The notes beneath the pieces were generated by a model, which saw only the letters and a list, made by a program, of their open reading frames with translations, was not told where the DNA came from and made no database searches. Shown here one piece after another: positions 24,353 through 32,745 of a stretch of 64,000 bases of DNA; position 1 is the first letter of the stretch, and each line of letters begins with the position of its first letter. The position numbers were made by a program, and so were the translations under genes. The stretch spans positions 29,814 through 93,813 of the forward strand of contig DASZGL010000006.1 in the NCBI GenBank assembly GCA_035938875.1. Reading direction: 5' to 3'. This DNA comes from DASZGL01 sp035938875 (GTDB lineage Bacteria; Chloroflexota; Dormibacteria; Aeolococcales; Aeolococcaceae).

Positions 24353-24922
24353 ATGTCTCGGGCCAACCGCCGTCGCGCCGCCACCAGCACCGCATCGGCA
24401 TCGGGCGGAGCGACGGTCGCAACCGTTGCGCCTGAGCACAGCGTCAAGCCGGCGCGCCCAACGCCACGCCCGACAAGCGGTGCTCCGGGCGCCGCCGACG
24501 CCGGCGGTCACATCTCCTGGCGGCACTGCCTCATCGGCTGGGTCGTGGGCGAGGCACTGTTGCTGCTCATCGCCAACGTCGGCCTCGACCTCGCCAACGC
24601 CGCGTTCGGCGGCACCGATCGCGCCGACGGCGGCATCGTCGGCGTGGCGTCGTTCGTCGCGGTCATCGTCGGCGGCTTTGTCGCCGCGCGGCTCGCTGGT
24701 CAGTGGGGCATGTACCAGGGGGTGGTCGTGGCCATCGGCTTCATCGCCACCGGTGCGCTGTACCAGTTCGCCGTCGAGGCCTCGTTGGTGCACACGGCAC
24801 TGACCACGGGATCGCACAACCTCGTCGACCTGGGACCGATGCGCATCGACAACGTGGTCAGCGGCGACCTGCTCGCCCTCTTCGGCGGCAGCGTGGGGGG
24901 ATTGCTCGCCCGCCGTCGCTGA
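24353..24922 (+). CDS. Multi-pass membrane protein, unknown function
   Basis: 189 residues: a disordered Ala/Thr/Pro-rich N-terminus of about 50 residues, then four hydrophobic helices (about 58-80, 95-115, 120-142, 170-187) separated by short loops, with small-residue packing motifs (GGFVAARLAG, LFGGSVGGLLARRR). No recognised domain. Transcribed alone with a strong TATACT box, probably leaderless. Confidence 0.7.
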   Translation: MSRANRRRAATSTASASGGATVATVAPEHSVKPARPTPRPTSGAPGAADAGGHISWRHCLIGWVVGEALLLLIANVGLDLANAAFGGTDRADGGIVGVASFVAVIVGGFVAARLAGQWGMYQGVVVAIGFIATGALYQFAVEASLVHTALTTGSHNLVDLGPMRIDNVVSGDLLALFGGSVGGLLARRR

Positions 24923-25018
24923 TCCGGCGGCGCGTCTACGACAAAACGCGTCAACCTGTGACGCGGTGGTCAGCGGACGGTCATCTCGACGGCGCGGTGG
25001 CGCCCCGACAATCCTGGG

Positions 25019-25375
25019 GTGCAGTCCATGGTCGCGCCTCGCCGGCAACCGTTCAGCGTCGCCGTGGCGCTCCAGGACGGGGCTCTACGGCTGCCCATCA
25101 CCTACTTCATCTGCGCCCAGCTGCTCGACGGTCTGACGACGATCGTCGGACTGGTCAGCGGGCTGAGCGAGGTCAACCCGCTCACCGCAGGCGTGATCCA
25201 TGCCTTCGGCGACTGGGGACTGCTCCTGGCCAAGATCCCAGTCATCGTCGTGGTGCTGCTCAGCGCAGCGCTGCTACCCCGCCGGCTCGCGGCGGCGGCG
25301 GTGTGGACCTGCGCCGGGGTCATGGCCCTCGTGGTCGCCTCCAACGCCGCCCTGGTGCTCTCGCTCCACCCCTAG
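25019..25375 (+). CDS. DUF5658-like small membrane protein
   Basis: 118 residues with three hydrophobic helices. The motif ICAQLLDGLTTIVGLVSG followed by SEVNPL matches the DUF5658 pattern (LDxxTT...G..E.NP). Function unknown; often found beside other envelope genes. Start GTG at 25019 with GACAAT 7 nt upstream; ATG at 25028 is an alternative. Confidence 0.7.
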   Translation: MQSMVAPRRQPFSVAVALQDGALRLPITYFICAQLLDGLTTIVGLVSGLSEVNPLTAGVIHAFGDWGLLLAKIPVIVVVLLSAALLPRRLAAAAVWTCAGVMALVVASNAALVLSLHP

Positions 25376-25403
25376 GGGAACGCAGGGCGGCCCGGCGACG
25401 GCC

Positions 25404-25691
25404 TCAGAGCCGGGCGAGCGACCGTGCCTCGAGGGCTCCGGCAGGCGCTTCCGCCGGGTCCTCGGCTTGGTCAGCGCCATCGTCGGCGTAGGGACGGCCG
25501 ACGAGGTCGACGCGACCCAGGGCTCGGGCGAAGTCCATGCACGCGCCCCTGGTGAAGCGGAGGTGCTTGCCCGGGGTGTGCCAGGCGACGAGCTGGCCGT
25601 GGGCCACGGCTCGCCGCAGGGTCGATCGGGACACCCCGCAGAGGGCGGCTGCCTCGCCGGTGGTCAGGATCTCCTGTGGCCTGTCCTGCAT
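25404..25691 (-). CDS. BldC-like / excisionase-type helix-turn-helix protein
   Basis: 95 residues. A MerR-like winged HTH: EILTTGEAAALCGVSRSTLRRAVAHGQL, wing WHTPGKHLRFTRGA. This is the single-domain architecture of BldC and of phage excisionases; absence of any integrase nearby favours a BldC-like chromosomal regulator. The C-terminal 35 residues are acidic and Ala/Pro-rich. ATG at 25691; AAGGGA upstream is a modest ribosome site. Divergent from the MoxR operon across a 219-nt region with AT-rich patches, so it may regulate that operon. Confidence 0.8.
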   Translation of the reverse strand: MQDRPQEILTTGEAAALCGVSRSTLRRAVAHGQLVAWHTPGKHLRFTRGACMDFARALGRVDLVGRPYADDGADQAEDPAEAPAGALEARSLARL

Positions 25692-25846
25692 ATCTGAATT
25701 CCCTTCCGTCGCAACTCTCCCCAGGACCTCCGCAGACACGATGGCGACCGTCGCGTGGCCTGCAAATATCTGTATACACCGTCGTACGCCCTCCGTGTAC
25801 CCCTTGCTCCCTTTGGTTCGCTACGGGCGTCGCGCCGAAGCGGGCA

Positions 25847-25852
25847 TATACT
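25847..25852 (+). promoter_or_regulatory. -10 box of the MoxR-DUF58-TgpA operon
   Basis: TATACT lies about 58 nt before the proposed TTG start of the MoxR gene, giving a leader with GGAGG. The upstream AT-rich patch with ATCTGTATACA (25767-25777) could host regulators. Confidence 0.45.
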
Positions 25853-25910
25853 CAGATCCCGGATGCGCGGGCCCAGGCATCCGCATGGACTCGGTGGAGG
25901 ACTGGCAGCG

Positions 25911-26867
25911 TTGTCGGCCGTGGTTCGCGGGACGGTGCGCCGGCTCGTGGAGAGCGTGGGCACGGTGATCGTCGGCAAGGACGCCGAGATCGAGCTCTGT
26001 GTCATCGCTCTGCTCTGCCGCGGCCACGTGCTCATCGAGGACGTCCCCGGGGTGGGCAAGACGATGCTCGCCAAGGCGCTGGCCCGGTCGCTCGGCTGCC
26101 AGTTCGACCGGGTCCAGTTCACCCCAGACCTGCTTCCCGGTGACGTCACCGGGGTCAACGTCTTCAATCCCAAGACGACGTCGTTCGAGTTCCGCCCGGG
26201 GCCGATCTTCGCCCAGGTGCTGCTCGCCGACGAGATCAACCGGGCGACGCCCAAGACCCAGTCAGCGCTCCTCGAGGCGATGGAGGAGCATCAGGTGACC
26301 GTCGACGGGACCACTCACCCCCTCCCCGATCCCTTCATCGTCCTGGCGACGGAGAACCCCATCGAGCTGGGCGGCACCTACCCGCTGCCCGAGGCCCAGG
26401 TCGACCGCTTCCTCCTCAAGGTGCACCTCGGCTACCTCCCCCTCGACCAGGAGGTGGCGATGCTCGACCGCTTCCAGACGGCGACGCCGCTGGAGGCCGT
26501 CATCCCGGTGACCACACCCGCTGAGCTCATCGCCTGCCAGGCGGCGATCTCCGCGACCTGGTGCGACCCGGCGCTCAAGGACTACGCGGTGCGCGTCGTC
26601 CAGCGCACCCGCAGTCACGCCGACGTGGCCCTCGGGGCCTCGCCGCGGGGCAGCCTCGGCCTGCTCCGCGCGGCCCAGGCGCGGGCCGCGGCCGGCGGCC
26701 GGGACTACGTGCTCGCCGACGACATGAAGGAGCTTGCCCCAGCGGTGCTGGCCCATCGCATCGTCGTCAAGCCCAACGCCGAGCTGCGCGGTGTCACCCC
26801 TGACAGCGTCCTCGCCGAGGTGCTCGACACCGAGTCCGTGCCTGTCGCGGGACGCCGGTTCGCGTGA
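25911..26867 (+). CDS. MoxR-family AAA+ ATPase
   Basis: 318 residues if started at the TTG at 25911 (GGAGG 10 nt upstream); the longer frame contributes an implausible basic leader. Walker A EDVPGVGKT at 43-51, Walker B VLLADEINRA, sensor segment FIVLATENPIELGGTYPLPEAQVDRFL, all MoxR-typical. MoxR proteins are chaperones that mature partner complexes, here presumably the DUF58 and transglutaminase proteins encoded next. GTGA overlap with the DUF58 gene. Confidence 0.93.
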   Translation: MSAVVRGTVRRLVESVGTVIVGKDAEIELCVIALLCRGHVLIEDVPGVGKTMLAKALARSLGCQFDRVQFTPDLLPGDVTGVNVFNPKTTSFEFRPGPIFAQVLLADEINRATPKTQSALLEAMEEHQVTVDGTTHPLPDPFIVLATENPIELGGTYPLPEAQVDRFLLKVHLGYLPLDQEVAMLDRFQTATPLEAVIPVTTPAELIACQAAISATWCDPALKDYAVRVVQRTRSHADVALGASPRGSLGLLRAAQARAAAGGRDYVLADDMKELAPAVLAHRIVVKPNAELRGVTPDSVLAEVLDTESVPVAGRRFA

Positions 26868-28060
26868 GCACCCGCGCGCCGCTGATCGCGTGCATCGCGG
26901 TGCTCAGCTTCTTCGCCGGCATCACCGGGGTGCGCCTCGCCTACACCCTTGCCTACGTGCTCGTCTTCCTGCTGGCGCTGGCCTTCGTGTGGTCGCGGGC
27001 CATCGCCCGGCGCCTCGAGGTGAGCCGGGAGTCACCGGAGGGCTCGTTCATGGTCGGCGAGCCGTTCACCGAGCGATTCACCGTGGTCAACCGCGGGATC
27101 CTGCCCGTGGCCTACTGCGAGCTGCACGACGGCACGCGGATTCCCGGCTATGTTCCCGGCCGGGCCTTCTCGCTCGCCGGAGGCGGCAGCGTCACCTGGG
27201 CGACCCGTGGCGTTTTCCTTCGCCGTGGCCTGTACAGCTTCGGCCCCATCGAGGCGCGCCTCGGCGATCCCTTCGGACTGTTTCCCCGCGGCGTCCGAGT
27301 GGCTCCTCGCACCACCGTGCTCGTCTACCCGGCGGTGCACGCTGTCGGTGAGCTGGGAGTGCTGACCTCGGGCAGCTCCGTCGGCGACGCGCCCCGAGGA
27401 CGCCCTCTCGACGTGCCCCCCGACGTCGCCACGGTGCGCGAGTACGACCCGTCCGACGGCATGGGCAGGATCCACTGGGCGACGACGGCGCGAACCGGGC
27501 GGCTGATGAGCCGGGTGCACGACACTCGCCAGAGCGCCGACGTGCTCGTCTTCCTCGACCTGCGCCGGGGGCTGAGCGCCGGTGATGCCCCGGAGTCGGT
27601 GCTCGAGTACGCGGTGACCCTGGCGGCGTCGGTGTGCCACGCGGGGTTGCGCCGCGGCCAGGCCGTCGGCCTGGTGACCAACGATTCCAGGCACACGGCC
27701 ATCGGCGCCGGCCGCGGCGAGGCGCAGCGCCTGCGCATCCTCGAGTACCTGGCGACCGCTGAGGACGACGGGAGCACGACGCTCGCCGAGACGATCACCC
27801 GCTATGGCGAGGGCTGGCGGGGACGCGGGGGGATCATCCTGATCACCGCCGACCGAAACCCGGGGTGGATCGAGGCCGTGCTCGACGTCGGGGTGCGCGG
27901 CCAGCGCCACCTGACGATCTTCGTCGAGCCGACGTCGTTCGGCGCCACCGGCCCGCCGATGCGAGTCCTCGCCGCCTGGCGTCTGGCCCTCGACTGGTGG
28001 CTGGTCCGCCGCGGCGACGACCTGAGCGTCGGTCGCCGGCGTCGCGCCGTCGGCCAGTAG
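26864..28060 (+). CDS. DUF58 protein (MoxR partner)
   Basis: 398 residues: two N-terminal transmembrane helices (about 5-45), then a beta-rich region and the DUF58 core with VREYDPSDGMGRIHWATTARTGRLMSR, followed by a von Willebrand A-like domain (ADVLVFLDLRRGL). The second gene of the MoxR operon, overlapping it by 4 nt. Members are thought to recognise envelope substrates in concert with MoxR and transglutaminase-like proteins. Confidence 0.92.
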   Translation: MSTRAPLIACIAVLSFFAGITGVRLAYTLAYVLVFLLALAFVWSRAIARRLEVSRESPEGSFMVGEPFTERFTVVNRGILPVAYCELHDGTRIPGYVPGRAFSLAGGGSVTWATRGVFLRRGLYSFGPIEARLGDPFGLFPRGVRVAPRTTVLVYPAVHAVGELGVLTSGSSVGDAPRGRPLDVPPDVATVREYDPSDGMGRIHWATTARTGRLMSRVHDTRQSADVLVFLDLRRGLSAGDAPESVLEYAVTLAASVCHAGLRRGQAVGLVTNDSRHTAIGAGRGEAQRLRILEYLATAEDDGSTTLAETITRYGEGWRGRGGIILITADRNPGWIEAVLDVGVRGQRHLTIFVEPTSFGATGPPMRVLAAWRLALDWWLVRRGDDLSVGRRRRAVGQ

Positions 28061-28070
28061 GGCGGCTGCG

Positions 28071-30446
28071 GTGGTCGCCGCGCGGGTTCGCGCTGGTGGC
28101 GCGGTCGACACCCCCGACCGTTTCATCGTCCTGCTGCTGACGGTGGCCATGGTGGCCACCACCACCTGGGCGGTCATGGCCGCTGACTGGGCCGACAGCA
28201 CCGGGAGCGTCCTGCTCACCTCCGTCGTCGCCGTCGTCGAGGCGGCGCTGCTGGCGCGCTCCTGGGCGGGGCGTCTGGCCGCGGCCGCCGCCGCGCCGCT
28301 GCTCGGCATCCTGGTCATCGTGCCGCTGACGCTGGCGGCGATGCCCGCCGACGGCGGCGAGGGGCTGCGCAACGTCATTGCCCGCTACGCCGTGGCTCTG
28401 ACCACGGGCCTCTACGACACCGGCAACTGGGGATTCCTCGTCGGCCTCTGCGCCGCCATGTGGCTGGTGGGTTTCGCCACCGGCTGGCTGGCCCTGCGTG
28501 AACGGCGTGGCGTCCTGGCGCTGCTCCCGTGCTACGTCGTTCTTGCCATCAATGTCCTCAACGCGCCGTCGCCGAGCGATGTCGCGGTGCCCCAGACACT
28601 GGCGATCGGCGTCTCGCTCCTGCTGCTCGCGCGCGTCCACCTTGGTGCCCTGGAGCAGACCTGGCGGCGGCGCCGTCTCATCGCCCTACCGGGCACTGAC
28701 CGGCGCTACAGCCGCGCCGCATCGGGAGCGGCTGTGGTCCTGGTGCTGCTGGCGATCGTCGTGCCTCCGGCGACCAGCCGGGACGTGTCCGGTTTTCTCT
28801 CCCACATCTTCGGCGCCAACGGCTCGTCGGGGGCGCGCGCCGGCAACCTGGGAAGCAAATCGCCCAGCGCCAACGCCATCGGCTTCTCGTCGGTCACCCG
28901 TCCCGGCGGGGCGCTGGTCAACGACCCCCGACCGGTGCTCAGCTACACCCTGGCGAGCTCCGACACCGTCTACCTGCGCCAGGTCAACGACACCATATTC
29001 GACCAGGGCAACTGGTACCCCGCCGACGTCGGGGGAATACCGAACGCGGTGAACGCCGCCCCCGGCTCCATCCCCCGCGATCGCGATCCCAGCCACGGAG
29101 GGGTGGCGGCGACCTCGCTGGCGCGCCAGGTCCAGGCGCGCATCAACTTCAGCGCGTCACCCGGCGACGGCCCGCGACAAGCGGTCTTCCCCGGCGAGCC
29201 CGACCAGAGCTCAATCGCGTCGCGGGTGTTCGGGCTCGACGGCGGCGCTCTCGGCGGCGACACCGGCCCGCTGCTCACCGTCGACCACGTCGACCTGCGC
29301 AGTTTCAGCAACAACCTGGTCACCGTCGGCCTTGTCTCCACGGCAACCGAGGACCAGCTGCGCCAGGCGGGCGCCACCGCCTATCCCGACTGGGTGACGC
29401 CGCGCTATGTCGCGCTGCCCGCCGGGGGCACGGCGATCGGCTCGCGAGAGATCGCGCTGATCAACGACCTCGCCCGCCAGTGGACCTCCGGCGCCACCAA
29501 CAACTACGACCGGGCGAAGATGATCGAGGGCCACCTGCGCTCCAGCGAGTTCACCTACACGCTCACCCCACCGCAGGTGCCCGGCGGCCAGTGGCCGATC
29601 GCCTACTTCCTGCAGACGTCGCATACCGGCTACTGCCAGTACTTCGCCTCGTCGATGGGGGCCCTGCTTCGAGCGCTGCAGATCCCCACTCGGCTGGTGT
29701 CGGGCTACGGGCCGGGGACGCAGGACGACAGCTCGAGCGGGGTCAAGTCTTTCCTCCACACGGTCACCAGCAGCGACGCCCACGTCTGGGTCGAGGCCTA
29801 CTTCCCCGGCTACGGCTGGATCCCCTTCGAGCCCACCCCGTCGAGCCCCTACGGCGTCTACGACCCCATCGCGCGGGGCGGCCAGACCGCGGTGCCGTCG
29901 ACTCCCGCAGCCACCCCGCAACCGTCGAGCAGCCCGTCGCCGTCACACACACCGACCCCCGACCAGCAGAACGGCGGTGGCGGCTTCGCGGGCCAGGGAC
30001 CGCCCCGGATCCTCGTCGGCTCCGTCGGTGGGTTGGTGCTGTTGTTCGTGCTCACCACGGCCGCCACACTCTGGCTCTTCCGCCCTCGCGGAGTCCGAGC
30101 CGTGTGGCGACGGGTCAACCTGCTCGGCCGTCTCTTCGGCGCGCGCCAGCGTCCCGCAGAGACCTTCGCCGCCTACGCGAAACGGCTCGCCAACGCCCTG
30201 CCGCCCGACACCACGACGGTGTTCCACCGCGACGGCTCGGCTCCGCCGGTCACCCGCCGGGTGCGCGGCCGCGCCAGCGACGCGCTGGCGCTGATCGCCG
30301 AGTACGAGGGCAAGGCCGGCTTCTCTCGCGACGGGCTCACCGACCAGGAGACGGTTCGCTGGCGGCGCGCCTGGCGGCGGATCTGCCGCGCCGTGCCGCT
30401 GCTGCTCTGGCGCCGGCTGCTCAGCCGGACGGCGCGCCCGACGTAG
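28071..30446 (+). CDS. TgpA-type transmembrane transglutaminase-like protein
   Basis: 791 residues: five or six N-terminal transmembrane helices (about 18-215), an extracytoplasmic domain, a transglutaminase-like core with catalytic Cys in SHTGYCQYFASSMGALLRA, His in SSDAHVWVEAYFPGYGW and FEPTP in the third-residue position, a Pro/Ser-rich linker, one more helix (about 640-662) and a cytoplasmic DUF4129-like tail. Cysteine-protease or transpeptidase activity on wall or protein substrates is expected. Third gene of the operon, 10 nt after DUF58; its end overlaps the convergent MBL gene by 26 nt. Confidence 0.92.
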   Translation: MVAARVRAGGAVDTPDRFIVLLLTVAMVATTTWAVMAADWADSTGSVLLTSVVAVVEAALLARSWAGRLAAAAAAPLLGILVIVPLTLAAMPADGGEGLRNVIARYAVALTTGLYDTGNWGFLVGLCAAMWLVGFATGWLALRERRGVLALLPCYVVLAINVLNAPSPSDVAVPQTLAIGVSLLLLARVHLGALEQTWRRRRLIALPGTDRRYSRAASGAAVVLVLLAIVVPPATSRDVSGFLSHIFGANGSSGARAGNLGSKSPSANAIGFSSVTRPGGALVNDPRPVLSYTLASSDTVYLRQVNDTIFDQGNWYPADVGGIPNAVNAAPGSIPRDRDPSHGGVAATSLARQVQARINFSASPGDGPRQAVFPGEPDQSSIASRVFGLDGGALGGDTGPLLTVDHVDLRSFSNNLVTVGLVSTATEDQLRQAGATAYPDWVTPRYVALPAGGTAIGSREIALINDLARQWTSGATNNYDRAKMIEGHLRSSEFTYTLTPPQVPGGQWPIAYFLQTSHTGYCQYFASSMGALLRALQIPTRLVSGYGPGTQDDSSSGVKSFLHTVTSSDAHVWVEAYFPGYGWIPFEPTPSSPYGVYDPIARGGQTAVPSTPAATPQPSSSPSPSHTPTPDQQNGGGGFAGQGPPRILVGSVGGLVLLFVLTTAATLWLFRPRGVRAVWRRVNLLGRLFGARQRPAETFAAYAKRLANALPPDTTTVFHRDGSAPPVTRRVRGRASDALALIAEYEGKAGFSRDGLTDQETVRWRRAWRRICRAVPLLLWRRLLSRTARPT

Positions 30447-31209
30447 CCCTGGCCATCGCCTCCGGCGGCTGGGGTGGGGCCGTGCCCGGAGGGTTGACGT
30501 CGAGGCTCAGCAGGTCGTGGGCTATCAGCGCGCCGTCGAGGCTGCGACGTTCGCTGAGGTGGCTGAGCAGGAACGTGGTGCTCGGGTGCTCGTCGATCAG
30601 CGTCTCGATTTCGCCCCGCCACAGGTGGGAACCCACCGGTGCGTCGAAGTCGGTGCATTCGCAGACCATCAGCTGCGACGCCGCCGCGGTGCGGCGGAGT
30701 CCGGCGCACAGGGTGCTGTCACCGCTGAAGCCGACGGTGGCGCCGTCAGGTCCGGTGATCGCATAGCTCAAAGATGGCCCGGTGCTGTGCACCACGGCGT
30801 TGGCGCGAACTCGGTGGTCGCCGATGCTGACATCGCTGCCGTCCTGGAGGATGGTGGTCTGAAGCCCGAGGTTGTGGATCACGAGATCGTGCAAGAGCTG
30901 GCCGTAACCTGTGCGCAGCACGCGCAGGACGTATTCGCGAGTCCCTGGCGGCCCGGCCAGCTGCAGCGGTCGCGGCGTCCTGTCACCCAGTCCGCGACCG
31001 CCGAGGAACAACGGCAGCATGAAGGTGTGGTCGGCGTGAAAGTGCGTGAGCAGCACCACGTCGATGTCTTGGACGTTGATCCCCGCCCTGGGCAGCAGCA
31101 GGTGGGCAGGCGATCCGCAGTCGATGAGGATGCGGCCGTCGAGGCAGTAACAGGCGTTGCCGCCCACGGTGCTCCACGCAGATCCGCTGCCAAGCACGGT
31201 AAGCCTCAC
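30421..31209 (-). CDS. MBL-fold metallohydrolase (RNase Z-like)
   Basis: 262 residues from the GTG at 31209. Metallo-beta-lactamase motif THFHADHTF, with downstream His in NAVVHSTGPS, Asp in GFSGDSTLC and His in TTFLLSHLSERR, the ligand set of the RNase Z/ElaC group. TACCCT 8 nt before the GTG suggests a leaderless transcript. It could process tRNA 3' ends, but it is shorter than typical RNase Z and lacks an obvious exosite arm, so a general phosphodiesterase or hydrolase is equally possible. Confidence 0.85.
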   Translation of the reverse strand: MRLTVLGSGSAWSTVGGNACYCLDGRILIDCGSPAHLLLPRAGINVQDIDVVLLTHFHADHTFMLPLFLGGRGLGDRTPRPLQLAGPPGTREYVLRVLRTGYGQLLHDLVIHNLGLQTTILQDGSDVSIGDHRVRANAVVHSTGPSLSYAITGPDGATVGFSGDSTLCAGLRRTAAASQLMVCECTDFDAPVGSHLWRGEIETLIDEHPSTTFLLSHLSERRSLDGALIAHDLLSLDVNPPGTAPPQPPEAMARATSGAPSG

Positions 31210-31217
31210 AGTGACCC

Positions 31218-31223
31218 AGGGTA
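31218..31223 (-). promoter_or_regulatory. -10-like box before the MBL gene
   Basis: TACCCT on the minus strand 8 nt before the GTG at 31209, in a 57-nt divergent gap shared with selD. Confidence 0.4.
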
Positions 31224-31254
31224 GCCGCGAACACGGTGCCGCGTCAGCGCCGTG

Positions 31255-31260
31255 TACGCT
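31255..31260 (+). promoter_or_regulatory. -10-like box before selD
   Basis: TACGCT 6 nt before the ATG at 31267. Confidence 0.35.
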
Positions 31261-31266
31261 GCGGCG

Positions 31267-32319
31267 ATGATCGATGAGCGGGTGCGCCTCACCGCGTACG
31301 CCACCGGCGGCGGCTGTGCCACCAAGATCCCGCAGGCGGAGCTCGCCGGCATTCTCAGCGGGCTGCCACTCAACGTCGATGACCCTGCGCTGCTCGTCGG
31401 TGCGGCGAGCGCCGACGATGCCGCCGTCTATCGCCTCAGCGACGACCTCGCCCTGGTGGTCACCACCGACTTCTTCGCTCCCGTCGTCGACGACCCTGAC
31501 GACTACGGCGCCATCGCCGCCGCCAACGCACTCAGCGACGTCTACGCCATGGGCGGCACGCCGCTGCTGGCGCTGAACATCGTCGCCTGGCCGGGAGAGG
31601 ACGTGCTCCCCGCGGCGGTGCTCGCCCAGGTTCTCGCCGCCGGTGAGGCGAAGGTCCGCGAGGCGGGAGCGGTGCTCGCCGGCGGGCACTCGGTGCGCGA
31701 CGCCGAACCGAAGTACGGCCTCGCGGTGGTCGGCACGGTCCATCCTCAGCGGGTCACCAGCAACGCTGCTGGGTGCGCCGACGACGTGCTGGTGCTGACC
31801 AAGCGTCTGGGCACGGGAGTGGTGAGCAACGCCACCAAGCTCGGTGAGGCGCCGGACGAGGTCAGTCGCGCCGCGGTGGCGAGCATGCGCCTGCTCAACC
31901 GCGACGCCGCGGCGGCTGCAGCTGCTGTCGGAGTGCGCTGCGTCACCGACGTCACCGGCTTTGGCCTGCTCGGCCATGCCCGCAACATCGCGGTGGGCAG
32001 CGGCTGTGGCGTCGAGGTCGATGCCTCCGCACTCCCCGCCCTGCCCGGGGTGGCCGAGCTGGTCGCTGCCGGGCTGGTCCCGGGCGGCAGCCGGCGCAAC
32101 CTTGCCCATGCCGAGACCTGGACGCTGTGGGACGCGGCGGCGACGCCGCTGCAGCGCACCCTGGCCACCGACGCTCAGACGTCCGGCGGGCTGCTCATCG
32201 CCGTGTCCGCAGATCGCGCCGACCAGCTCTGTGCTCTGATCGAAGCGGGCGGGGGTCTCGCCGCGCGTGTCGGCCGGCTGTTCGCCGCGCCCGCGGGCAC
32301 GGTTCGGGTGCGCGCCTAG
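31267..32319 (+). CDS. selD: Selenide, water dikinase
   Basis: 350 residues. Makes selenophosphate for selenocysteine, selenouridine or a selenium cofactor. The N-terminus aligns without gaps to E. coli SelD: catalytic Cys at C17 and Lys at K20 in GGGCATKIPQ (the second, non-essential Cys is Thr19). ATP/Mg motifs DDAAVYRL, TTDFFAPVVDDP, AGGHSVRDAEPKYGLAVVG and TDVTGFGLLGHARN are intact. No selA, selB, selU or selenoprotein gene is visible in the window, so its downstream use is unresolved. Confidence 0.95.
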   Translation: MIDERVRLTAYATGGGCATKIPQAELAGILSGLPLNVDDPALLVGAASADDAAVYRLSDDLALVVTTDFFAPVVDDPDDYGAIAAANALSDVYAMGGTPLLALNIVAWPGEDVLPAAVLAQVLAAGEAKVREAGAVLAGGHSVRDAEPKYGLAVVGTVHPQRVTSNAAGCADDVLVLTKRLGTGVVSNATKLGEAPDEVSRAAVASMRLLNRDAAAAAAAVGVRCVTDVTGFGLLGHARNIAVGSGCGVEVDASALPALPGVAELVAAGLVPGGSRRNLAHAETWTLWDAAATPLQRTLATDAQTSGGLLIAVSADRADQLCALIEAGGGLAARVGRLFAAPAGTVRVRA

Positions 32320-32340
32320 CCGGGCGAGGCGCGGCTCCGC

Positions 32341-32619
32341 CTAGGCGGCATCGCTGATCGCCAGGTCGACGATGCCCTGACCGCCGCGGCCGACCAGTCT
32401 CGGCTCGCTGACCTCCACGGTGGCCAGCGGCGCCGAGAACTCATCGCCGCAGCCAAGACAGCGGGCGATGAGGAGGCCGCCGTGTTCGCTGAGGGCGCGA
32501 CCCTGGCCCGAGCAGCGCGGGCATCCAACGAGGCGAAGGAAGCCGGTGGTCGCGTGGGCGCGCCCACCGACCTCGACCGTTGGAGCCTTCTGTGGCACAA
32601 ACACTCGCATCGCAGGCAT
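32341..32619 (-). CDS. Small zinc-ribbon protein, unknown function
   Basis: 92 residues with C33-x2-C36 (CPRC) and C54-x2-C57 (CLGC), a four-cysteine zinc ribbon flanked by beta-like segments. GAGGA 7 nt before the ATG at 32619 supports the start. No family recognised. Convergent with selD (21 nt apart); that proximity does not by itself link it to selenium. Confidence 0.65.
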   Translation of the reverse strand: MPAMRVFVPQKAPTVEVGGRAHATTGFLRLVGCPRCSGQGRALSEHGGLLIARCLGCGDEFSAPLATVEVSEPRLVGRGGQGIVDLAISDAA

Positions 32620-32745
32620 GGCGTGGTCCTCGGCAGTTCGGGAGTGGGGGATGCTGTCACTCTGCCGCAGAGTCGCCGCGCCGGCCAGGGACGCGATGAA
32701 CCATATCCGTGGCGGGCAGTTTGTGCGGCGCGCCGCAGAGCGCGG

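Noticed and set aside
25404..25691. Prophage excisionase and an integrated element
   Set aside because: No integrase, attachment repeat or phage gene nearby; a BldC-like chromosomal regulator explains it.
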